A stretch of 23,422 bases of DNA from NCBI GenBank assembly GCA_021107195.1, contig JAIOTF010000021.1, positions 1 to 23,422 on the forward strand. The letters are read 5' to 3'. The stretch comes from Anaerolineaceae bacterium. GTDB lineage: Bacteria; Chloroflexota; Anaerolineae; Anaerolineales; Anaerolineaceae. The position numbers and the translations under genes were made by a program. Shown here one piece after another: positions 7,860 through 15,333 of this stretch (positions are counted from its first letter, which is position 1; each line of letters begins with the position of its first letter). The notes under the pieces were generated by a model, which saw only the letters and a list, made by a program, of their open reading frames with translations, was not told the DNA's origin and searched no databases.

Positions 7860-10800
7860 TTACTGCTCCAGCACCTGCTTCACATTGCCAAACTCAGTTG
7901 CCACCTGTTCAATATCCGCCAGACTACTCATCTGACCAGCCACGGCTTTCATTTCAATCCGCCGACATAAAGCTGTCATCAAATGTGCACCAAAAATGGC
8001 ACTGCTGGATTTGAGCGCATGCGAGACACGCATCAGAGTAGAAAGTTCATTCTCCTGAATGGCCTTGCGCATCTCTTCAATCTGCAACGGTGCTGTGCTG
8101 ACAAAAACCTCGATCAAGCGGTTCGCCCCGGAACCGTAGCGTTCCATCAATTCCTGGACTTTTTCGGTTTCCAGCACCAGGCTGCCCGTCTTCGGCACCA
8201 AATCCTGCCGCAGTTCGGGAGCAGCAATATAAGGCCGCTGGCTCAATGCGGACATCAGCGCCTCAATCTGAATTGGTTTACTGATGTAATCATCCATGCC
8301 TGACGCAATACACCGCTCGGCATCTTCCTGGAAAGCATAAGCCGTCATTGCAATAATACGCAGGTCTGGATAACCGGGTTCTTTGGCGCGAATTTTTTCT
8401 GTGGCTTCCAGACCATCCATCTCCGGCATCTGAATATCCATCAACACCACATCATATTCCTGTTTTTCCAAAGCTTCCAGCACCTCGCATCCATTTTCAA
8501 CGATCTCTGCTTGATACCCCAGGCGTTCAAGAATATAGAGCAAGACCTTTTGATTGACCGGATTATCCTCCGCCGCCAGGAGACGCAGCGGATACTGCTC
8601 AGCAAAATGCGAATCGATCGAATCGGTGATCGTAATCGGCTTTATCAAGGTTGGTTCCAGCTTCGGGCCCATCAAACTCATCAAAACATCATGCAATTGC
8701 GCAGACTTCACCGGCTTGGTCAAATATGCAAACAACTTATCCAATGAACGCGCATTCTGATAATAACTCAACGAGGTCAAAATGATGATCGGCATTTCTT
8801 TGAATGCAAGCAGCTTGCGGATCTCACCTGCCAGCTCCAGCCCATCCATTCCCGGCATTTGCATGTCCAGAACGGCAATATCACATTTCTTCGCCTGATC
8901 CAACAGCGCCAGGGCTGCCTCGCCGGATTCAGCACTCAACGGGATCAGTCCCCAGGATTGCAATTGTTTCGAAAGTACGAAGCGGTTGGTGTCATTATCG
9001 TCGACGATCAGTACCCGTTTGGCTTTAAAGATCGTCTCAGCAACCGGAGGCTTGGAAGAGGGACGCACATGCGCCACAGTTGCTGCAATAGTGAAATGGA
9101 AATTTGAACCTTTGCCGACTTCACTTTCAACCCAGATCTTGCCGCCCATCATTTCCACCAGACGGCTGCTGATCGCCAGGCCCAGCCCGGAACCGCCATA
9201 CTTGCGGGTAGTAGAACTGTCCACCTGCGAAAACGTCTTGAACAACCGATCCATGCGATCTGGCGGGATGCCAATCCCTGTGTCTTGCACTGAGAAATGG
9301 ATCTCATTCTTATATTTGGATAGCGCTTTGCAATTCACCGTAACAAAAACTTCACCTTCATTGGTAAACTTCACCGCATTTATCAACAAGTTGACCAACA
9401 CCTGCCGCAAACGGACCACATCTCCCAAAATGGTACTGGGCACATCATCATCAATTGCATAGATCAAATCAATCGGTTTATTTTGTGCTTTGGAAGCCAC
9501 GATATCCAGCGATTCTTCCACACAGTTGCGGATGATAAAAGGCTCACTCTCCATCTCCATACGGCCGGCTTCAATCTTCGAGAAATCCAGAATATCATTG
9601 ATCACCGTCAATAACGAATCACCACTGGTTCGGATGGTTTCTACAAAGTCCACCTGATCCGCATCCAGAGTCGTATCCCGCAGCAGATTCACCATCCCAA
9701 TGATAGCATTCAATGGTGTACGGATTTCGTGGCTCATATTTGCCAGGAACTGTGACTTGGCTCGTGTCCCCAGCTCGGCGACTTCTTTCGCTTGACGCAG
9801 CCGCTCTTCCATCTTCTTTCGTTCAGTAATATCAATCACCGAGACGAACACCTTGCCCCAGGTATCCTCATACCCGGGTGCAATGTGCAGCCGCCATGCC
9901 GTGTGGATCACCTCGCCCTTTAGATTACGCTGATCGCTTTCCGTATCAAACCGCAGCGCGCCTTCTGACAACGCAATGATTTCTTCACGGAATGCCGGCA
10001 CACTTTCGGACTGCAAAATTGTGGTTAATTTCTTGTAAACTTCTTCCTTGCTGGTAGAACACGCCATTTCCAGCGTAGCCTGGTTTACATTGATCACTTT
10101 GATCTTCTTCATGCATTGCAGCACAGCTTCAGGATGCTTCTCAAGATATTTACGGAAATCTTTAACGCCAGATTCCTGCAAGCCGTCCAGGTAATTTTTG
10201 ACCTCTGAGAAATCTTCTTCCCACAGCGCGGTAGGCGAGTCTTCAAACAGGCTGCGGAATTGTAAAGCCTGTGCTTTTATGATATCCTCAGTCCTTTTAC
10301 GCTCTGTAAGGTCCTCCAGTAGAACGATCGCTCCGATTTGCTCATGCTTCATATTGAACTGCGGCACAATATGCAGCCGCAGGAAAAACTCCTGCTCTTC
10401 AAACGGAACATACCACGTACTGAGCGCCTGCGGGCGGCTCTCTTCCAGCACCGCTTGCAAAGGCAGGTCCAGCTGTGCTTCCACTACACCTGGCAGCTTG
10501 AGCATATTCAACTTACTGCTCGAGGGTTTGTCCGACAAGCCCAATATATATAACGCCGTCGGATTGGCTTCAACCACTTCGCCCTGCATGTTGATCAAAA
10601 CGATGCCCGTGGGCACCTGCTGCATCAACACCCGCAACCGCTCTTCTGATTCCTGCAGCGCATGCATCATCTGCCGTTGACTGGTAATGTCGCGAATGAT
10701 AGCCAGCACACACTCCTGCTGATCCACTTCCAGCTCGCGAGCCGAGATCAATACTTCGACATTCTCGCCACTCTTACGGCACAGTTGTGCTTCATAATTA

Positions 10801-12203
10801 TGTGCCTGGCCCTCATTTTTCACCACGTCCAACAAATATGACCATTGTTCCGGCTCAGCCCAGATTTTCAAACCAGCCAACGTGTCGTCTCCCACCTCAT
10901 CTGCACTGTACCCGGTCAACTCCAAAAAGACATCGTTGAACTCCAAACATCGATCATCCGCAATGCGCGTGATAGCAATCGCATCCGGTGAAGTGAAAAA
11001 TGCCTTGGAGAATTTATCTTCTGAAACCTGTAAAGCCGTCTCAATACGCTTGTTTCTGGTGACATCGTTATACAGCACCAACATCCCCATCTGCCCGGAT
11101 TCCGCCTTCACCGATACACAGTAAGCTTCCACGTCCACCAAGTGGCCATCTTTTGCCTGGCGCTGGCCAAACAAATGGATTTTCTCCCCTTTACGGGCAC
11201 GTTGGAATATCTGACGAGAAACAGTTTTCTCTTCGGGTAGAGCAAGCAGATCATCAAGCCTTTTCCTATTAACTTCGGCATTACTGTACCCAAATAATTT
11301 TTCAAAAGCCGGGTTCACTTCCCGGATCAAATCTTTCTCATCCAGAATGACCACAGCAATTGGGTTCGTGTCAACCAGCGCCTGATAATACTGTTTTTCC
11401 TGCAAAATTGCTTCGGTGCGCCTGGTAACCTGCTTTTCAAACGCGGACTTTACCGACACCAATTCCCGATTGCGTTTTTCAAGCGCATCTCGCATCTGCG
11501 AAGCATGAGCAATCGTTCGCGAAAGCGAGGAAACAAACGACAGGATCATACCCAGATAAGCATATTCCATCAAATAGGGGAAAAGATATAAACCATAACT
11601 GACGGCAGCATCATTCACCCCGGCAACAAATACCAGCAACAGGCCTAACAACAGCCGCCAACTACCCTGCTTATGCCCCTTCAACATATACCGTAAAACA
11701 ATACCCAGAGCAAAAAGATATACCAGGATTCCAAGTACCAATTGTGCTTGTGTAACCACCCCTAGCGCCGCTTCATAATAAATGGTTGTCCAGCCGAATG
11801 GAAACACAAGAGATTTGATCGATGGTAGGTCGAGTAAGAATGTCAAGGCGCTGCGATCATATATCTGAAACCCAGCAAAAGCCAGACCGACCAATGTCAG
11901 AAAAATGACGAAAATTTTTGAACGCAATCTCGTATAAAAAACAACAAACCACAACAAATTCAAAAGAAGGATGGGTAAAACGGTGTATTGCAACCTTTGC
12001 CAATATATACCTTGTGCTAATGAATCTGCGTTATACAGTCCTACACAGAAAACAGCATAAACACATACTGAAAAACTGGTCAGCGCCATCATTAAATTTT
12101 CGCGCCGCTGCATCCGCCCAAAAAAGATCAGCAAGTAATATATGCCAATGAAAAATGCGACACCGGCTACCACAAGCGCTGGTGCCGAAATAATACTGAT
12201 CAT
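7860..12203 (-). CDS. 7TM multi-PAS hybrid histidine kinase with two receivers and HPt
   Basis: A 1447-residue membrane sensor with a complete internal phosphorelay. Six to seven membrane helices lie within 1-230 (7TM-type input), then a coiled linker about 235-270. Four PAS units are centred near 275-385, 395-510, 520-635 and 645-795, each starting with a QALVDTNP- or SEDKF-like helix. HisKA carries His825 in NMSHEIRTP. HATPase shows N box NLLINAVKFT (~938-947), DTGIGIP (974-980) and GSGLGL (1004-1009). Receiver 1 has Asp1068/1069, Asp1113 and Lys1163; receiver 2 has Asp1256 and Lys1309. The HPt domain has His1395 in SHALKSSS. All phosphotransfer residues are present. The start ATG follows AAGGA at good spacing. 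No separate response regulator adjoins it, so the output partner is unknown. Confidence 0.95.
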   Translation of the reverse strand: MISIISAPALVVAGVAFFIGIYYLLIFFGRMQRRENLMMALTSFSVCVYAVFCVGLYNADSLAQGIYWQRLQYTVLPILLLNLLWFVVFYTRLRSKIFVIFLTLVGLAFAGFQIYDRSALTFLLDLPSIKSLVFPFGWTTIYYEAALGVVTQAQLVLGILVYLFALGIVLRYMLKGHKQGSWRLLLGLLLVFVAGVNDAAVSYGLYLFPYLMEYAYLGMILSFVSSLSRTIAHASQMRDALEKRNRELVSVKSAFEKQVTRRTEAILQEKQYYQALVDTNPIAVVILDEKDLIREVNPAFEKLFGYSNAEVNRKRLDDLLALPEEKTVSRQIFQRARKGEKIHLFGQRQAKDGHLVDVEAYCVSVKAESGQMGMLVLYNDVTRNKRIETALQVSEDKFSKAFFTSPDAIAITRIADDRCLEFNDVFLELTGYSADEVGDDTLAGLKIWAEPEQWSYLLDVVKNEGQAHNYEAQLCRKSGENVEVLISARELEVDQQECVLAIIRDITSQRQMMHALQESEERLRVLMQQVPTGIVLINMQGEVVEANPTALYILGLSDKPSSSKLNMLKLPGVVEAQLDLPLQAVLEESRPQALSTWYVPFEEQEFFLRLHIVPQFNMKHEQIGAIVLLEDLTERKRTEDIIKAQALQFRSLFEDSPTALWEEDFSEVKNYLDGLQESGVKDFRKYLEKHPEAVLQCMKKIKVINVNQATLEMACSTSKEEVYKKLTTILQSESVPAFREEIIALSEGALRFDTESDQRNLKGEVIHTAWRLHIAPGYEDTWGKVFVSVIDITERKKMEERLRQAKEVAELGTRAKSQFLANMSHEIRTPLNAIIGMVNLLRDTTLDADQVDFVETIRTSGDSLLTVINDILDFSKIEAGRMEMESEPFIIRNCVEESLDIVASKAQNKPIDLIYAIDDDVPSTILGDVVRLRQVLVNLLINAVKFTNEGEVFVTVNCKALSKYKNEIHFSVQDTGIGIPPDRMDRLFKTFSQVDSSTTRKYGGSGLGLAISSRLVEMMGGKIWVESEVGKGSNFHFTIAATVAHVRPSSKPPVAETIFKAKRVLIVDDNDTNRFVLSKQLQSWGLIPLSAESGEAALALLDQAKKCDIAVLDMQMPGMDGLELAGEIRKLLAFKEMPIIILTSLSYYQNARSLDKLFAYLTKPVKSAQLHDVLMSLMGPKLEPTLIKPITITDSIDSHFAEQYPLRLLAAEDNPVNQKVLLYILERLGYQAEIVENGCEVLEALEKQEYDVVLMDIQMPEMDGLEATEKIRAKEPGYPDLRIIAMTAYAFQEDAERCIASGMDDYISKPIQIEALMSALSQRPYIAAPELRQDLVPKTGSLVLETEKVQELMERYGSGANRLIEVFVSTAPLQIEEMRKAIQENELSTLMRVSHALKSSSAIFGAHLMTALCRRIEMKAVAGQMSSLADIEQVATEFGNVKQVLEQ

Positions 12204-12387
12204 GAATAAATTCCTTTGATGGAGGCTTCAACCATAATTCCTCTACAATGCACAGCAAATAGACAAAGCCCGATTAATAAAATGTGCCACTCTGTGCATT
12301 CAATTGCAAGTTTCATACCTATTTCACATGAAAAAGAATGTCCTTCTGAAAAACAGGACACTTGCATTGTTTCACCCTCTCATTCTA

Positions 12388-12417
12388 AGTATACACTGTG
12401 TAATTTCCTTGAGTCAA
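12388..12417 (-). promoter_or_regulatory. Promoter of the hybrid kinase gene
   Basis: On the minus strand TTGACT (12417-12412) and TATACT (12393-12388) are 18 bases apart. This places the start of transcription near 12381, with a leader of about 180 nt before the kinase ATG. Confidence 0.6.
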
Positions 12418-12442
12418 ACTACTCTTAGTCTATTTTAAGGAA

Positions 12443-12474
12443 GAAAAAACGACACAGGAGAGGAAATCTCTACC
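12443..12474 (-). terminator. Possible weak terminator after the TPR-like gene
   Basis: On the minus strand a 6-bp stem GGAGAG/CTCTCC (one bulged T) with loop ATTTC is followed, after seven bases, by six T residues. The short stem and the offset T-run make this tentative. Confidence 0.35.
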
Positions 12475-12552
12475 GGCAGCCGCATAAAACTGGCTGAAAG
12501 ACGCACCTCCTTGCAAAACATGACAGCGCACCTTGCCTGAGTTGAAAGACCG

Positions 12553-13140
12553 TCAGCGCACCAGCTCTTGCAGCAACTCGATCTGCACGATATATTCGGT
12601 CAGGATCGTCTGCAATGATTGGATGCGCACCTGGGCTGCAGCCAATGCCTGCTGCAATTCCCGGATCCTGAGCCACGAAACTGCCTGGGCCGCCGCCAGC
12701 AGGATGATCGCCAGCCACAACCAGACCGTTCTCACTTGTCTGGGCAGTGAGGCAGTCGCTTCCTCCTCTACCGCGATCGCTGCGCCATCAATCTCCTCAG
12801 GTATCTCCGCTGCCAATTCTTCCCTCATCTCCTCCATCTTTTCAACTTCCTGAATCTGCCAGTCCTCAAAGGCCTGCAAGATCAATTCATCTGCATCCCT
12901 GCCCGCCAGCATTTCGCTCAACGCCTGCAGGGCGGCCCCGTTCTCCGGGTTGATCTCCGCCACAAATTCCAGGCATTTCTCTTTTTCCTCCGGCAGACTC
13001 TTGCAGGCCGCCAGCAGCAGCCAGGCCGCCTCGCTGCGCGGCTCCTTGCGGATCAACCCTGTCAACAGTCTCTCGGCCGTCTGCGTCTCTCCCTGCTGAA
13101 TGAATTGGTAAGCAGTCGACAATAATGATTCTTCTGGCAT
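12553..13140 (-). CDS. TPR-like single-TM coiled-coil protein, function unknown
   Basis: A 195-residue protein not recognised as a named family. Residues 1-80 look like two tetratricopeptide-type helical hairpins (Gln/Thr-rich helix, then RKEPRSEAAWLLLAACKSLP, then EINPENGAALQALSEML). An acidic Glu-rich stretch about 85-130 follows. One membrane helix is about 137-157 (VWLWLAIILLAAAQAVSWL), and a heptad-like coiled coil spans 157-195. The topology suggests a cytoplasmic TPR domain tethered to the membrane with the coiled coil outside, or the reverse. The ATG has AGGAAG seven bases upstream. It stands alone, divergent from tRNA-Lys. A scaffold or protein-interaction role is inference. Confidence 0.82.
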   Translation of the reverse strand: MPEESLLSTAYQFIQQGETQTAERLLTGLIRKEPRSEAAWLLLAACKSLPEEKEKCLEFVAEINPENGAALQALSEMLAGRDADELILQAFEDWQIQEVEKMEEMREELAAEIPEEIDGAAIAVEEEATASLPRQVRTVWLWLAIILLAAAQAVSWLRIRELQQALAAAQVRIQSLQTILTEYIVQIELLQELVR

Positions 13141-13306
13141 ACAACACTTCCTGTAAGAATATCTGTTTTGGATGACAAAATCGCCCGCACGTGTACCTGA
13201 TAAAGCACTGTAATAAAGTTTTCACCACACATATATTTTACTGGAGATGGTCATTCTCATGATTAGTAATAAGTTAAGAAATCACCCGCTTTTTAAAACC
13301 GTTCCA

Positions 13307-13335
13307 TTGACCAGAGTTTGAATCTGGTATATAAT
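13307..13335 (+). promoter_or_regulatory. Promoter of tRNA-Lys
   Basis: TTGACC at 13307-13312 and TATAAT at 13330-13335 are separated by exactly 17 bases. The tRNA begins 17 nt after the -10 box. Confidence 0.85.
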
Positions 13336-13352
13336 GAGCGGCACAAAAAAAA

Positions 13353-13426
13353 GGCCCATTAGCTCAATTTGGCAGAGCAGCTGACTCTTAATCAGCGTGT
13401 TGAGGGTTCGAGTCCCCCATGGGTCA
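13353..13426 (+). tRNA. tRNA-Lys (anticodon CTT)
   Basis: The acceptor stem GGCCCAT pairs with ATGGGTC (one G-T pair). The D-arm GCTC/GAGC, the anticodon stem GCTGA/TCAGC with loop CTCTTAA (anticodon CTT) and a T-arm with loop TTCGAGT are all present. The discriminator base is A and CCA is not encoded. One A-C mismatch is seen in the T stem. Promoter and terminator are adjacent, so it is a single-gene unit. Confidence 0.96.
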
Positions 13427-13432
13427 CAGAGG

Positions 13433-13460
13433 AAAAGACAACCACAAAGGTTGTCTTTTT
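13433..13460 (+). terminator. Rho-independent terminator of tRNA-Lys
   Basis: A perfect 11-bp stem AAAAGACAACC/GGTTGTCTTTT with loop ACAAA ends in a T-run, seven bases after the tRNA. Confidence 0.93.
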
Positions 13461-13485
13461 GTGTTACAGGCGCCATCGAGGTATG

Positions 13486-13507
13486 CATTCGAGTCCTATA
13501 TGGATCA
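13486..13507 (+). repeat. Degenerate copy of the tRNA-Lys 3' end
   Basis: Aligned with the last 22 bases around the T-loop and acceptor of tRNA-Lys, 16 of 22 positions match, including an unbroken TTCGAGTCC, then ATGG and TCA. It could be a decayed attachment-site remnant. The surrounding 13461-13606 carries an open frame ending ...LPFELGK with no convincing start and no recognised family, possibly a gene tail. Confidence 0.4.
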
Positions 13508-13627
13508 TCTGATGAACCTCTTGATGATGTCGAGCGGTTTTTGTCTATGATTCAATTTGACTCCAGAGAGAAATTGAAGGAATTACCGTTTGAATTGGGA
13601 AAATAAGCTTTCTTTTTGGAACAAAGT

Positions 13628-13638
13628 GGTTCGAGTCC
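13628..13638 (+). repeat. Second tRNA T-loop-like scrap
   Basis: GGTTCGAGTCC repeats exactly 11 bases typical of a tRNA T-arm (as in tRNA-Asn of this window, with close similarity to tRNA-Lys), but no tRNA fold surrounds it. The match is short and may be chance. Confidence 0.3.
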
Positions 13639-13678
13639 TCTACCTTGTTTTCAGAAAACTCAAGTGATTGAACTCATC

Positions 13679-13723
13679 GCGGCTAACGACAATTAGAAAT
13701 GCGTTCTAATTATCGTTAGCCGC
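13679..13723. repeat. Long inverted repeat, 20-bp arms
   Basis: Arms 13679-13698 and 13704-13723 pair at 19 of 20 positions (GCGGCTAACGA... with ...TCGTTAGCCGC) around the loop ATGCG. No T-run follows, so it is not a standard terminator. It lies at the exact left edge of the FN3-type gene fragment and might be a repeat unit, a transposon end or a recombination junction. Confidence 0.75.
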
Positions 13724-13726
13724 ACA

Positions 13727-14204
13727 GCCACGGAATACATCGTTCGCTATGCCACAGCCGCCATTGACTCGCAAGCCGCCTGGGACGCGGCCACAAACGT
13801 AACCGGCGAACCGGTACCTGAAATAGCTGGCACGGCCCAGTCGATGACTGTTACTAGCCTGACCCCCCCGGGCAAACCTATTACTTCGCCCTGCGCACCC
13901 TGGATGACTCTGACAATCTGTCCAACCTGTCCAACTCGCCTTCTGCCGAGGCCATCCTGCGCTTCACCGGCAAACAGGTCAGTCTGATCTTCACCCGCTA
14001 CACCACGCGCGGAGAGATCGAAATCACCATCGACGACGGCGACCCCGTGCTGCTCAACCAGTACGGCACAGCCCGCTCACCTGGCAGCAGCGCTGGGACA
14101 GCCCCACCCTCGACGCCTGCACCCACACCATCCGCCTGCGCCACCCCGGCGGCACGCATTACATCGACGTGGACGTGATCGAGGTGAGGGAAGAACCCCA
14201 GTAG
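13727..14204 (+). pseudogene. Decayed C-terminus of an FN3-type surface protein
   Basis: The first frame reads ATEYIVRYATAA... and, further on, SMTVTSLTPPG, typical of a fibronectin type III strand pattern. After a C-run near 13862-13868 the sense frame shifts and continues as QTYYFALRTLDDSDNLS. It then gives FTGKQVSLIFTRYTTRGEI and DGDPVLLNQYGTA. A second shift near 14083 restores WQQRWDSPTLDAC, then HTIRLRHPGGTHYIDVDVI, to a TAG at 14204. No start codon or signal peptide precedes it. It is therefore a truncated, twice-frameshifted remnant of an exported adhesin- or carbohydrate-binding-like protein, still followed by its terminator. The domain call is by eye. Confidence 0.7.
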
Positions 14205-14227
14205 CAGATATCGAGATAATGAAACAC

Positions 14228-14264
14228 AAACCCGCCTCCGGCAAACTACACCGGAGGCGGGTTT
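14228..14264. terminator. Bidirectional terminator hairpin
   Basis: A perfect 14-bp stem (AAACCCGCCTCCGG with CCGGAGGCGGGTTT) has a 9-nt loop. It lies between the rightward FN3 remnant and the leftward PPOX gene. T residues follow on both strands but the runs are short (TTTAAG, TTTGTGTTT). Confidence 0.75.
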
Positions 14265-14425
14265 AAGAAAACAGCTATATCAGGCAGTTTTAGCCGCCAA
14301 AATTCAGACGATTATTCATTACCTCGCTTCAATGGGCCGCGAACCTATGGAATGGTTCAGTGGCAGCGGCGGGACTGGCGAGACTCCTTCGCAAACCACA
14401 GCCTTTGTCAGCAAAGCGCGCCGCA

Positions 14426-14467
14426 TCCCGCCAGGGCTTCGCCCTGCCCGCTGAAGTCGTGGCGGGA
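14426..14467. repeat. Nested GC-rich hairpins in the PPOX downstream gap
   Basis: CAGGGC/GCCCTG (14432-14446, 3-nt loop) lies within an outer TCCCGCCA/TGGCGGGA pair (14426-14433 and 14460-14467). The whole 14265-14523 stretch has no convincing gene. Its open frames lack ribosome-binding sites and read as Arg/Pro-rich low-complexity protein. Confidence 0.5.
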
Positions 14468-14523
14468 CGGCAGAATGGAACGCGCTTGCTGCCGGATGAA
14501 GTCGGACTGTGCTGATACGCTGC

Positions 14524-14901
14524 CTATAAAAGTTTCTCCGCTCCCGCATACACCTCTTCCACTTTCAATGCTGCTGCCGCATGGCCCGGATGCCGTTTCG
14601 GGTTCCATTTTTTCATATCATCAAAGATAACGCCTTCTTTGTGGTATTCAATGCTCCCCTTGATCTGATAGGATGTTCCTTCTTTTGTGATAAAAAGGAT
14701 TGACCCTTTGCTGCCTGCAAAGATATTCTCCAGTGTTTTAGCGAAGTAGTTATTGGCAACCACGATCACCTCTTCACTGAATTTTGATACGCAGGTTGCG
14801 TATATCGCATTGGGATTTCCATCTCCATCTACGGTTGATAAAATGATGGGACCTTCCCGATCTTCCCATGCCTTACTGACTTGTTCAGGTAATGCTGCCA
14901 T
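14524..14901 (-). CDS. PPOX-class FMN-binding split-barrel protein
   Basis: A 125-residue protein of the pyridoxamine 5'-phosphate oxidase-like family, which bind FMN or F420 on a split beta-barrel. Family-type features are the N-terminal helix, then GPIILSTVDGDGNPNAIYAT (strand pair of the barrel), VVANNYFAKTLENI near 47-60, and SILFITKEGTSYQIKGSIEY near 67-86. Length is typical for the short single-domain members. The substrate cannot be told; it is unlikely to be the true PdxH enzyme. ATG 14901 has a strong AGGAGA ribosome-binding site. A -10-like TATAAT lies at 14978-14973 on the minus strand. Confidence 0.88.
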   Translation of the reverse strand: MAALPEQVSKAWEDREGPIILSTVDGDGNPNAIYATCVSKFSEEVIVVANNYFAKTLENIFAGSKGSILFITKEGTSYQIKGSIEYHKEGVIFDDMKKWNPKRHPGHAAAALKVEEVYAGAEKLL

Positions 14902-14934
14902 AATCTATTTCTCCTGGTGATTTGAATTTTGTCA

Positions 14935-14969
14935 TCCCGGGAGGCTGTTCTTGAGAACACCCTCTGGGA
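14935..14969. repeat. Interrupted hairpin upstream of the PPOX gene
   Basis: TCCC/GGGA, GAGG/CCTC and GTTCT/AGAAC pair in order with small internal loops, giving a 35-nt near-palindrome. It lies in the 5' leader or promoter region of the PPOX gene and could be a repeat or operator. Confidence 0.45.
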
Positions 14970-15030
14970 CTTATTATACAGCTTGGAAAATTTTGCGCCA
15001 CTGCAATGTGCCCCAAACACCCTATTCGCT

Positions 15031-15113
15031 GTCACTTGCGAGCGAAGCGTGGCAATCTCCTCCCCGTTCTCAGGTGGAGATTGCTTTGCCCTTAATGTCG
15101 GACTTGCAACGAC
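15031..15113. repeat. MITE/REP-like imperfect inverted repeat
   Basis: Outer ends GTCACTTGC and GCAACGAC are imperfect complements. Inside, GGCAATCTCC (15051-15060) faces GGAGATTGC (15074-15082). The motif TTGCGAGCGAAGCGTGGCAA resembles short dispersed units I recall as common between genes in many environmental bacteria. A related element is at 20932-21045. The rest of 14970-15147 shows no gene. Confidence 0.5.
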
Positions 15114-15147
15114 AAATTTTTAAGGTATTGTTTTACTGAATGGAATT

Positions 15148-15173
15148 AAAAAAGCCTTCCTGCTAGAAAGGCT
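15148..15173 (-). terminator. Terminator beyond the left tRNA-Asn fragment
   Basis: On the minus strand an 8-bp stem AGCCTTTC/GGAAGGCT (one G-T pair) with loop TAGCA is followed by six T residues. It lies about 12 nt beyond the duplicated tRNA-Asn end, exactly where a tRNA terminator belongs. It is probably the original tRNA-Asn terminator now separated from its gene by the island. Confidence 0.75.
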
Positions 15174-15184
15174 CTCTTAAAAAC

Positions 15185-15243
15185 AAAGCTCCTCGCGCCA
15201 AAGGTGTGCTGCGCGCACGTGGACTCGAACCACGAACCTAGCG
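15185..15243 (-). repeat. Left attachment-like partial copy of tRNA-Asn
   Basis: Bases 15217-15243 repeat exactly, in the same orientation, the 27 bases at 19282-19308 of tRNA-Asn (T-arm, variable loop, part of the anticodon stem). Bases 15185-15195 repeat the 11 bases at 19271-19281 (acceptor end and flank). In between, 21 extra bases (15196-15216) interrupt the acceptor stem. This is the second end of an element integrated at the tRNA 3' end. Confidence 0.82.
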
Positions 15244-15333
15244 ACTAATCATTTCGGTTCAGGCGGTATACATTTTTATAAACTCACGACCCCACGAGAA
15301 ATGGAGCCCTTTACGCTTGGCACATATTTTACG

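Noticed and set aside
13397..13606. 69-residue frame overlapping tRNA-Lys
   Set aside because: Its start lies inside the tRNA and its frame crosses the tRNA terminator. Only the tail after 13486 could be a gene remnant, and it matches no family I know.
14319..14549. 76-residue minus-strand frame beyond the PPOX gene
   Set aside because: It overlaps the PPOX 3' end, is Arg/Pro-rich, and its sequence comes from nested GC hairpins.
15185..15243. A second tRNA gene at the left island edge
   Set aside because: Only the 3' half is present, the acceptor stem is interrupted by 21 bases and no D-arm or anticodon loop can be formed.
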